A stretch of 14,635 nt of DNA from Acanthaster planci (lineage: Eukaryota; Echinodermata; Asteroidea; Valvatida; Acanthasteridae), in the NCBI RefSeq assembly GCF_001949145.1, contig NW_019091564.1, positions 403,925-418,559 of the forward strand, read 5' to 3'. The notes under the pieces are model-generated. The model was not told the DNA's origin and made no database searches. It worked only from the letters and a program-made list of their open reading frames with translations. A program made the translations under genes and the position numbers. Of this stretch, positions 8,801 through 14,635 are shown piece after piece; the first letter of the stretch is position 1, and every line of letters starts with the position of its first letter.

Positions 8801-11004
8801 GTTGCCATAAATTGATTTGAACAAAATTAAATCTTGACCAAAGCAGGCTATGAATACAATCATTTTAGCATCAGAATCTCAATCTAGAAAGCCAAATGAC
8901 CGAAATTTACAGCCAGTCAAAAATTATTTCATAAAGCTCTTTTTTTTCTTTTTTTTTTCATTAATCGCATTGTATAACTTGGAATACTTCGTCTTGTACA
9001 AAATAACTCTCTCTTTTAGCCATTTCACATTTTACAATCTTTATTTATTTTATGTTTTATATTTCTTAGGTTTTGTATTCATGCATTTTTACTGACTTAC
9101 AGCCTGTTCAATACTATCTCTTAATAAGCAAGTATTATTACAATGTATATTATTATTAAAGTCCAATGGAACTTTATGAAACACAGCTGACATCTGAAGT
9201 CCATGCATTATCATCCCTTTTTTGGGGGGATTAATTGTCAAAACAACTGTTAGAGTGAAATCGATCGAACCTCAGGGAATGGAAACAAAACTTCAAGGTG
9301 TCCATCTTTCGAGCAGACAAATTTTTGGACTTTTACATGTGTACATAGTCAAGTCAATATTATGCCCACACATATACAACGCCATCGTACCCTGCATTAT
9401 GTGGCCTTCTTTTATGCAGAGGTCCACACTATGTATGCCACGCCTGCACATTTGTAACTCACTCTGGGGTGGCTAGTGGAAACATAATTGTGGCACATGT
9501 TTGCTCACAAAAGCATCAGTTTAACCCCTTCACGCCGGGACGCGTCAAAACACGCCGTAGAAATTGAGATCCTCAGCCCACTTTTCAGCTATTATTCTCA
9601 GCCCACGCTCGAGTGAACACTGTGAAAGAAGGCAGACCCTGGCTCTTGTATATATGGTAATTGGTCTTTGTGTGTAGCCCAGAAATGAAAAGACCAAATT
9701 TGCATCATAATCACCAGCTTCACGATAGTCCCCACTTTGAAAAGAGGCAACAGGAATGTGGAAGGGTGAGTAGAGCCGCATGCCACTGAACAATCAGCCT
9801 TTTCACCGTGTAATTCAAAATGTGCAGAGCACGCTGGGCCACAAACCAAGAATTTGCGGTTTGGCAGGTGGCCTTCGTGGCCAAGCAAAGCTAGAATTCT
9901 TGGAGTCAGCTTTCGGAAAGAAATTCCCCACAAGAAGGGGTTAATGAGATTTTACACTGTTCCTACCTAACAGTTCTGTTGTGTTGTGTACTTCTGAAGT
10001 AAACAATAAACCAATTCAACTTCATACCTTCATGCAGAAAATCTTTCTTCTTGTTTGGTCAATCCTGTCTATAGCATGATGCCCCATGCATGCTCAGGTT
10101 TTTCACTCAGGTTTTTCTACGTGTGAGTTTGGTCACATGACCGTTCCTTTTGTGGTCACATGGCTACCACAAAGAGTCAGCGATTGGACTGCCTTTGCGG
10201 AGGCTACAATTAGACCCACAGCAGCAATTAGGAAAGCTTGAAAGTCAGGTATTTATTGAGGTTGGTTAGCAGGTGGTTTATACCACTAGTCATCACAATG
10301 GCAGCGTGCATGCCAGAGTCCCAGTGTGGAAAGATGTAAGCTTAGCAGTAATGCTCACAAAGACAGTCTTGCATTCTTTTTACACTTTTTGTATTTTAGA
10401 TTGGCATTGCAAAAACTTTTGAGGTTTGTGGATGTACCTATAGCTGTGTGGGCATTTGCAGTTGTGGAGGTCTTTTATACATAAAAACCTATTCTTTTGG
10501 CAGGAAAGAAGTATATCTTTGAGATGAACAGAGTTTTGACTAAACCAACTTTGTGTCATTGAGATTATACTGTATTGTATTTTTGCGGAAAATGGGTGTT
10601 CTCATTCACACGAAGATTTCAAAACGAAGTTAGATTTTTTCTCAGAGAACTGAAAAGAACCATGGAAGAGTTCCGATGGCCTACCTTGTTCAATACTGTA
10701 AACGCTACTCTAGATGGGTACTCTTGATCTGCGATGACAACTCCTGACAAGGAGTCATTTCGAACGTACGTGTGACAGTCGTAATCTGTCAGAGAAAAAA
10801 TATCAAAATAAAAACCAAATGTTTGTGACAAGGAAAATGTCTTTGACACCAAAAATGAGGTAAAGTAAGACGCACTAAATACAGAATAAGCATCAAATAA
10901 AAAAGCAGACTCTTTACAAACCTCGTTCTTTTACTGTGGACCTGAGGCCAATCTGTGTTCTCTCAACTACAATTCGGGATGTGAATTTCATGAACTCCTG
11001 TGCA
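5845..11004 (-). CDS. ykt6: Ykt6, longin-domain R-SNARE (exons 2-7; exon 1 not in window)
   Basis: Ykt6 is a vesicle R-SNARE acting in ER-Golgi, endosomal, vacuolar and autophagosome fusion. It has no membrane span and attaches to membranes by C-terminal lipids. Six minus-strand exons join in frame at GT-AG junctions: 10922-11004, 10685-10785, 8299-8403, 7134-7199, 6245-6346, 5845-5880. They give 163 residues, matching residues 36-198 of the roughly 198-residue animal protein without a gap. The longin part keeps EFMKFTS and YVRNDSLSGVVIAD. The SNARE motif runs from DLDETKII to FYKT and contains MLQRGEKLDDL, with the zero-layer Arg. The tail NSCCIIQ has an upstream palmitoylation Cys and a CAAX Cys. 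Known family facts: human ends in CAIM and yeast in CIIM, so the CIIQ box here is a variant still compatible with farnesyltransferase. Missing: about 35 N-terminal residues encoded by exon 1. No frameshift or internal stop interrupts the exons, so the gene looks functional. Identification is by recalled family sequence, not a search. Confidence 0.96.
6058..6109 (-). repeat. G-run cluster in ykt6 intron 6
   Basis: Intron 6 (5881-6244, 364 bases) contains a C-rich stretch on the plus strand. It reads as five G runs in the transcript, of 7, 3, 4, 6 and 4 bases, separated by 5, 9, 8 and 6 bases rich in TGTG. This is a degenerate CCCCAACACA-type simple repeat. It starts about 180 bases upstream of the exon 7 acceptor. 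It could form a long-loop G-quadruplex or act as intronic G-run splicing signals; both are inference. Confidence 0.55.
6245..6346 (-). CDS. ykt6: ykt6 exon 6 (core of SNARE motif)
   Basis: This exon encodes 34 codons, from HSTIDAMLQRGEKL through DDLVAKSNDL to QSKTFYKT. It holds the zero-layer Arg in LQRGEKL and the Ykt6-type FYKT end, which separates it from VAMP7-like SNAREs. The acceptor is CTTTGTCCACAG and the donor is ACC|GTGAGT. Both flanking introns are phase 0. Confidence 0.96.
6347..7133 (-). other. ykt6: ykt6 intron 5
   Basis: A 787-base intron between exons 5 and 6. Apart from the foldback near 6935-7059 no coding or RNA signal was recognised. Short open frames on both strands lack family resemblance. 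Confidence 0.85.
6935..7059. repeat. Inverted (foldback) repeat in ykt6 intron 5
   Basis: The left arm at 6935-6960 contains GAGCCGAACACAAA. The right arm at 7034-7059, read on the other strand, contains GAGCCGAATACAAA, and both arms begin GGCCATTT. Matches continue inward with GCTTGCC (6976-6982) against GGCAAGC (7027-7033), with about 15 extra bases on the left. The structure ends 75 bases before exon 5's donor side. It resembles a small foldback or MITE remnant; no flanking duplication was seen. Confidence 0.6.
7134..7199 (-). CDS. ykt6: ykt6 exon 5 (start of SNARE motif)
   Basis: This exon encodes 22 codons, from NPAKADPMMRL to SDLDETKIIM. It aligns with the linker and the first heptads of the Ykt6 SNARE helix (LDETKII is shared). 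The acceptor is CTTTTCCACCACAG and the donor ATG|GTGAGT is close to consensus. Both flanking introns are phase 0. Confidence 0.94.
7200..8298 (-). other. ykt6: ykt6 intron 4
   Basis: A 1,099-base intron between exons 4 and 5. I see no gene, RNA or clear repeat in it. The short open frames here have no recognisable protein family. Confidence 0.85.
8299..8403 (-). CDS. ykt6: ykt6 exon 4 (end of longin domain and linker)
   Basis: This exon is exactly 35 codons, starting VLDEFSTEV and ending YLEDYQ. It has the same length as the human segment that starts VLDEFSKQV and ends SRYQ. The middle, around SRWPTAAEDSITF, is the least conserved part of the protein and aligns without gaps to the human WPVGSPATIHY stretch. 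The acceptor is TTATCTGCAG and the donor is CAG|GTACAT; both introns are phase 0. Confidence 0.93.
8404..10684 (-). other. ykt6: ykt6 intron 3
   Basis: A 2,281-base intron between exons 3 and 4. It holds a very AT-rich, T-run segment at about 8930-9170, the TTAA-bounded element at 9521-9944, and a direct duplication of CTCAGGTTTTTC near 10094 and 10108. GGTCACATG also occurs twice between about 10125 and 10165. No coding signal was recognised. Confidence 0.85.
9521..9944. mobile_element. piggyBac-like MITE (non-autonomous, TTAA-bounded)
   Basis: The segment begins TTAACCCCTTCACGCC at 9521 and ends GAAGGGGTTAA at 9944. This gives 11-base inverted ends that include a TTAA at each boundary. TTAA target duplication and C-rich tips are established traits of the piggyBac superfamily. 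The 416-base interior has no transposase-like frame, so the element would be non-autonomous. The left subterminal area repeats ACGCCG twice. The short inverted ends keep confidence moderate. Confidence 0.55.
10685..10785 (-). CDS. ykt6: ykt6 exon 3 (longin domain)
   Basis: This 101-base exon completes an Asp codon and then encodes 33 residues, from YDCHTYVRNDS through GVVIADQEYPSRVAFT to VLNK. It is nearly identical to the corresponding vertebrate segment. The acceptor is a pyrimidine tract ending CTCTGACAG and the donor is AAG|GTAGGC (phase 0). It is separated from exon 2 by an intron of only 136 bases. Confidence 0.95.
10922..11004 (-). CDS. ykt6: ykt6 exon 2 (longin domain)
   Basis: This 83-base exon encodes 27 whole residues, from AQEFMKFTSR to RSTVKER, with one base of a split codon at each end. 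The acceptor follows a run of T on the minus strand (A run at 11012-11022) and ends in GATCAG. The donor is G|GTTTGT. The intron before it is in phase 2 and the one after in phase 1. The two Phe of EFMKF match conserved Ykt6 longin residues; the second corresponds to human Phe42, known to help hold the closed, inactive form. Confidence 0.9.
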
Positions 11005-13595
11005 CTGATCAGAAAAAAAAAAATTGGAAATAGGCAATTAAGAAACAAGTTGACAAATGCAAGATTACCATATCTCCTTTTACGTACTTTTATTGACTGA
11101 CAAGAAATTCAATGTAGCATGGCATTTTATCAAGAACTGGCAACACTGCTGTAATGTATATGAACATTTACATAGTGGAGTAAAGTCAAGTACTGTACAT
11201 GTAAGTGATTTTGATAGGGCTCTGTCATCCACTATGCAGCATTCTGACTGGTTTTCTACCCATTTGAACTTCATGCAAAGTACAACCTTCACATTGAAAA
11301 GGTTAAAATGCGCTGATATCAAACACCTAAATACTTGTAACCACTTGCTGCCGGGTGTAACTTGAAGTTGGATGACATAAAACCGGGGGATTTTCAAGAT
11401 TTTCTGTTTTAAAAATTCTTCAAAAAATCATAACTTCAGTTACTGGCTGTTTACACCCACAGGAATGACTGTCTGGTGGCTACTCTAAGCTAACAGACAA
11501 AATCTATTGACGCCCGAGTATTTCAGCCAGGCCTTCCACCTGGTAAAAAGAGCCTAGATTGTGTGGTGATACATAAGTTTCTTTTGTTTTTGAAACTGGT
11601 ACAGTGCCCGGGTGGCGTCTTTTCAATAGGGGCCAGATTAGCATGCAGCGGTATTGTATCACTCATCAATGGAGTGCAGGATCGCTTTTGTCCCCGGTGA
11701 TAATTTGCTTGTGCTGAATGCCACAAACAGTGGTATAATCTTTCAAAAGAATGATGGATTTCCTCCGCTATTGACAACTGAAAAAATGTTAGCAATTCCC
11801 AGCACCTTGGTCTTTTGTGCCAAGTATGGTCTTTCGTTATAAGGCCTAGCTCTTTTGTCCAGTTTCAGGCTACCCGGCTAAAGCCTATGTGCCTGAAACC
11901 GGGTACCCCGGCACAAAGTGATTAACACATGTACATGTAGGTGTGATCATAGAGGAAGGACACAGAAGTTGCAACTCAGGCACTTCAAAGTGTTCAATGA
12001 TGGTTGCTGCCGAGTCAGATGAAAATTAGATACATTCCAAAACTGCCTCATTACTGCCTGCATCTTAGCCCGACAAGCGGGGCCTGTAATATCCCAGCAA
12101 TACTTGTAGTTTTTTGCTTGAAATTGAATAAAAGTTATTGCTTTGACCAGGAAACAGAGAGAGAAAAATCCCTGATATTAGACCTACTTTTGTCATCGTA
12201 AATAAACTTTTAAAATTTTGATACACTGCTCCATTATCCATGCAAAATTTGTAATTTTATTCTCCTCCGTCCAATACATCAGTGTTCAAAGACTTGGTAC
12301 GAATTTGGCTAAGACTGGCCAACAAAATATTCACTACTTCTGGAAAGCTTAGTTCATTAGGAACAAAATGTGCTATTTCATCACATCTCATAAAATGAAA
12401 TCTCATAAAATAAGCTTTTGAACAAATGCCATAACAAAAATGAATCAAACGAAACACAAAATTTTGTAAACAAAGAACAAAGAGCTCATTAAGGGCAATG
12501 ACTACACATATAGATTTAGGGTACACAGCGTAATGCAAACAACTGTGCAAGCATTACATTTGAAGTTGTCATGATATCATACCAAGTACCAACAAAGCAT
12601 GAATATTCAATTTCCTATACCTCAGTACACAAAGTTTTAAGGATGCAGATTACCATCGACAAATTGCAGTGGCGATCATAGGGTACAAAGGGGTCTCATG
12701 GTTGTGAACAGATGGTGCGTAGCAAGCGTTCACTGCGCTCCGGCTATGGACATACCAGGCATGCCAAACAGCAGTAATTGGCCAGATGTTAGAGCCCAGG
12801 CACATCAAACTCCTTCTGTGTCCTTCCTCTATGGTGTGATCTTCTAATTCAAAAACTGGTACATACAAGTTGCCGTGGAAGCAAGGCATCCATCGAGTGA
12901 ACCTCCACACAAAACAAGTCCACATGATGTCGGGTCAGAAAATAATCTGTGGACTCCACACACCCGCACAGTATTTTTGCCCCTCTGAAACACCACTTCA
13001 GAGAAAATTTGGGGTCTGGGTTAATCATAGCAAGATGAAACGGAACAGTCCAGGAAATCTTCCCCACAAATTCCAGCTCAAATGAGCTATTGTGTAGTGG
13101 GAGGAGAAAGGAGTGTTTTCCCTGAGCCTTCTGAACCACAAGAGAACTAAGGAATGTTCACACAAACATTTGTGTACATTCAGATGAAATTTGGTAGCTC
13201 ACTCTAATTCACACATATTTACAATGTAGAAGCAGAGTAACAATGCAATGTATCCTTCAGTGGTTCCTGAGAGCACACAAGGACCAAGCAGTGACATCTG
13301 CTGTTCCCACAAGGAGTCCATCATCTGATTATATGGGTTGCCTGGTTGTGCAGCATTTTGATGGAATGGTCTCAACATCACAATTTCTGTACGAAGTGTA
13401 CTGCTGTGCGACTTAAACACGGTTGGCTTGGGGGGAGGGGTTAATGTGGAAGAGAGCACTGTGTGTAACAGCACATTGCCGAGACTTGATAATTAAACAT
13501 CTTTAGATTCCTGCAAAGCACCCAAGGCACTGTTCCATGTACATGTAAGCCAGAGGCAATCCGTGAAGAAAAGATGATTAGAAGCAGTAACTGTT

Positions 13596-13746
13596 TCAGA
13601 AGGTGGGAGGGAAAACCCTAGAAGAATAACATTTTCTGGGTCAAATCCATCAAATCAGGTAAGGACTGCAAACTTCATCCACGTGTGAAACCAAGCCAGG
13701 AATCGAACCCAGGCTATGAAAGTATCGCTACACCAACCTGACACCC
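13596..13746 (-). mobile_element. tRNA-derived SINE
   Basis: On the minus strand a tRNA-like head contains a B box, GGTTCGATTCC (13699-13709), with an A-box-like TGGTGTAGCG upstream (13726-13735) at ordinary tRNA spacing. It is followed by CTGGCTTGGTTTCACACGTG and a tail ending in a GGGTTTTCCCTCCC stretch near 13600-13620. That tail resembles tRNA-SINE bodies common in marine animals (from memory, not a search). It is not a functional tRNA because the acceptor arms do not pair. The 3' limit is approximate. Confidence 0.6.
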
Positions 13747-13756
13747 TGATGTCCAT
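13744..13756 (+). repeat. Left copy of possible target-site duplication
   Basis: CCCTGATGTCCAT here matches CCCCGATGTCCAT at 14531-14543 at 12 of 13 positions. The two copies bracket the Penelope-like fragment, as expected for insertion, and the left copy falls at the 5' edge of the SINE. Confidence 0.45.
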
Positions 13757-13850
13757 AACGACAAGAATTTAATACCAAATCAGTGCTCTGAAATATGTGA
13801 TTGCCGAGCTTTCGGTAACTGAGTACCTTCTTCAGGGCAAGCCAATTCAG
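13757..13850 (-). repeat. Left inverted arm of the Penelope-like fragment
   Basis: Read on the minus strand this arm matches the plus strand at about 14400-14500 with scattered substitutions. Shared landmarks are CTTGCCCTGAAGAAGGTAC, GGCAATC, CATATTTCAGAGCA and TGATTTG. It is an upside-down copy of the element's 3' tail placed in front of the coding remnant. Confidence 0.8.
13801..13840 (-). ncRNA. Hammerhead-ribozyme-like motif, left arm
   Basis: Read 5'-3' on the minus strand the order is TTGCC, CTGAAGA, a GGTA/TACC hairpin, GAA, AGCT, C, GGCAA. This fits a minimal hammerhead: stem I TTGCC:GGCAA, core CUGANGA, stem II, GAA, a self-complementary stem III, then the C at the cleavage site. 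Self-complementary stem III is the known arrangement of dimer-acting hammerheads in Penelope-like terminal repeats. One unpaired A sits before stem II, a departure from the ideal core. Activity is untested. Confidence 0.45.
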
Positions 13851-13866
13851 TACACTCGGAAATGAT

Positions 13867-14471
13867 GTGGCCACAGCTTTCATTTTCGCCGAACCCCCGA
13901 TTTGCGCATTTATGCGCGATCGTTCTGTTAGGGACATGGTTGTACATTCCTGGTTGGATTCCGTCTCGCCGTCAAAAGCAGGCAGCAATTCCCCTCGTAA
14001 GCACCCCAGATGTAACACCTGCCCCTACATAGTTAACAGCCCGTCGGTCGTCAGCCCCTGGGGTAGCTACAGCAGACAGGGGATCATACATGCATTACAA
14101 GTAATGTGGTTTATTGCATTACATGTCGTCACTGTGGTTAACTGTACATTGAAGAGACCAAGCGTAACCTTGGTGACCGCTTCCCGGAACACTTGCGCAG
14201 TGTGCGCCAACAAACATCTTGCCTCACTGTTGCGCAGCACTTTTGCGCACCGCCACATACCTTCGGTGACGTAAGCGTCTGCATCCTGCGGAAAGCGTCA
14301 TCTGATGTACAGCGTAAGGAACTGGAGCAGCGCGTCATTTTCGAACTTGGAACGCTGCATCCGGGGGGAACAACTGTGGATTTTTCCGATTTTTTCAGAA
14401 CTGAATCTGCTTGCCCTGAAGAAGGTACCCAGTTACTGAAAGCCCGGCAATCGCATATTTCAGAGCAATGA
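13867..14471 (+). pseudogene. Penelope-like element C-terminal GIY-YIG endonuclease, broken
   Basis: The first frame, from about 13867 to 14085, reads RDRSVRDMVVHS and then RCNTCPYI, both typical of the linker before the Penelope nuclease. The frame then shifts between about 14070 and 14088. The second frame reads TCITSNVVYCITCRHCG, meets a TAA at 14139-14141, and continues LYIEETKRNLGDRFPEH, SVRQQTSC and VIFELGTLHPGG. Family knowledge: the nuclease begins with a CxxC pair and a YIGET...R...EH motif, and has a catalytic Glu in the E-IF-LGTL region. Here the Gly of YIG is Glu. One frameshift, one stop and the altered motif show it is inactive. The final residues run into the right inverted arm. 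Confidence 0.85.
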
Positions 14472-14500
14472 TTTGATACTATATTCTCGTCATTATTCTG
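14405..14500 (+). repeat. Right inverted arm of the Penelope-like fragment
   Basis: This is the element's 3' tail in coding orientation, immediately after the nuclease remnant. It is the inverted partner of 13757-13850. The two arms could fold into one long hairpin with the coding remnant as the loop. Confidence 0.8.
14411..14450 (+). ncRNA. Degraded hammerhead-ribozyme-like motif, right arm
   Basis: The order is TTGCC (14411-14415), CTGAAGA (14416-14422), a weakened stem II, GAA (14438-14440), AGCC, C, GGCAA (14446-14450). Stem I is intact. The stem III palindrome AGCT of the left copy is AGCC here and one stem II pair is lost (TACT for TACC), so this copy should be less competent or dead. 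Confidence 0.4.
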
Positions 14501-14530
14501 ATCACGGTGCTATGCAGCCCTTCCATATTA

Positions 14531-14543
14531 CCCCGATGTCCAT
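14531..14543 (+). repeat. Right copy of possible target-site duplication
   Basis: CCCCGATGTCCAT is the partner of 13744-13756. It lies about 30 bases beyond the end of the right inverted arm, so that arm would extend further out than the left one. Confidence 0.45.
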
Positions 14544-14635
14544 GCTTTCCACTGCATTGGGTTGCATATAGAGAAACAACCTGATGGGGTCTAGGAACCC
14601 TCCGATGCACCGACCTCATATTTAACTGATGGAGC

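Larger units (their letters stand above)
13757..14530 (+). mobile_element. Penelope-like retroelement fragment (5'-truncated, inverted-arm flanked)
   Basis: The fragment has a broken GIY-YIG endonuclease coding region in the middle and inverted terminal arms of about 90 bases on both sides. Penelope-like elements encode a reverse transcriptase joined to a C-terminal GIY-YIG nuclease. They often carry terminal repeats in inverted as well as direct order. No reverse transcriptase sequence is present here, so this is a heavily 5'-truncated, dead copy. The ends were placed from the candidate 13-base flanking duplication and the inner limits from the arm alignment. It lies in ykt6 upstream DNA, antisense to that gene. 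Confidence 0.8.
11005..14635 (-). other. ykt6: ykt6 intron 1 (3' part) and/or upstream DNA
   Basis: This stretch lies upstream of exon 2. It should contain, or be wholly part of, intron 1. I looked for minus-strand sequence resembling the Ykt6 N-terminus (MKLYSL...VLYK, KVVLLKAAYD, SSFSFFQ) followed by a phase-2 donor and found none. From 11005 to about 13590 nothing was recognised except a palindrome-rich patch near 11865-11915. The far end holds a SINE and a Penelope-like fragment. Confidence 0.7.

Noticed and set aside
9598-9933. A 111-codon minus-strand open frame inside the TTAA-bounded element.
   Set aside because: No transposase motifs such as the piggyBac DDD region, and it is far too short, so it is treated as chance.
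11080-11397. A minus-strand frame just upstream of ykt6 exon 2 containing KVVLCMKFKW, superficially like the Ykt6 N-terminal KVVLLKAAYD.
   Set aside because: The similarity stops after five residues, no MKLY-like start precedes it, and no phase-2 donor follows in frame.
11865-11915. Palindrome-rich CCGGGTACCCCGG patch with TTTCAGGC and GCCTGAAA arms as a structured RNA or element end.
   Set aside because: The arms are only eight bases and the outer TTTGTGCC/GGCACAAA match is also short, which is not enough to define an element.
13431-13445. GGGAGGGGTTAA as another piggyBac-like tip.
   Set aside because: No inverted partner was found at a plausible distance.
13199-13474. A 91-codon minus-strand open frame with protein-like composition.
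   Set aside because: No family recognised, no conserved motif, and it sits in the presumed ykt6 intron. It stays unassigned.
13660-13677. A minus-strand MKFAVLT as a possible ykt6 start exon.
   Set aside because: It reaches a stop codon after seven residues and lies within the SINE body.
13699-13746. A functional tRNA gene on the minus strand.
   Set aside because: A and B boxes are present but the acceptor and anticodon arms do not pair into a complete cloverleaf, so a SINE head is the better reading.
1-14635. CRISPR array, bacterial operon or phage-type system.
   Set aside because: Spliced eukaryotic gene structure and absence of regularly spaced repeats or dense open frames exclude a prokaryotic origin.

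Overview
The window looks like nuclear DNA of an animal, most likely a marine invertebrate. One conserved gene is split into short exons by GT-AG introns, and the rest is intron and flanking DNA carrying decayed eukaryotic mobile elements (tRNA-derived SINE, Penelope-like element, MITE-like repeats). Base composition is moderately AT-rich, and the palindrome TACATGTA recurs throughout. I cannot name the species. An amphioxus, echinoderm or hemichordate type of genome is a guess.

The one gene I can support is ykt6, on the minus strand. It encodes the prenylated longin-domain R-SNARE Ykt6. Six coding exons could be placed with consistent splice sites and reading frame: 10922-11004, 10685-10785, 8299-8403, 7134-7199, 6245-6346 and 5845-5880. 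Together they give 163 complete residues, from the middle of the longin domain through the SNARE motif to a Cys-Cys-Ile-Ile-Gln CAAX terminus and stop. The first exon, about 35 residues, was not found in the 3.6 kb upstream and probably lies beyond position 14635. None of the long uninterrupted open frames is a gene as it stands; two of them contain ykt6 exons.

Layout: 1-5844 is the 3' untranslated region and downstream flank of ykt6, with several inverted-repeat and SINE-like sequences and no recognisable gene. 5845-11004 is the ykt6 exon block. Its introns hold a G-run cluster (intron 6), a foldback repeat (intron 5) and a 0.4 kb TTAA-bounded piggyBac-like MITE (intron 3). 11005-14635 is the 3' part of intron 1. 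It ends with a SINE that abuts a broken Penelope-like retroelement fragment. That fragment keeps only the C-terminal GIY-YIG endonuclease region, lies between two inverted arms, and each arm carries a hammerhead-ribozyme-like motif. A near-perfect 13-base direct repeat flanks the fragment and may be its target-site duplication.

No wholly new system is evident. The points most worth a second look are the Penelope fragment with its paired hammerhead-like arms, the missing first exon, and the small inverted-repeat elements.
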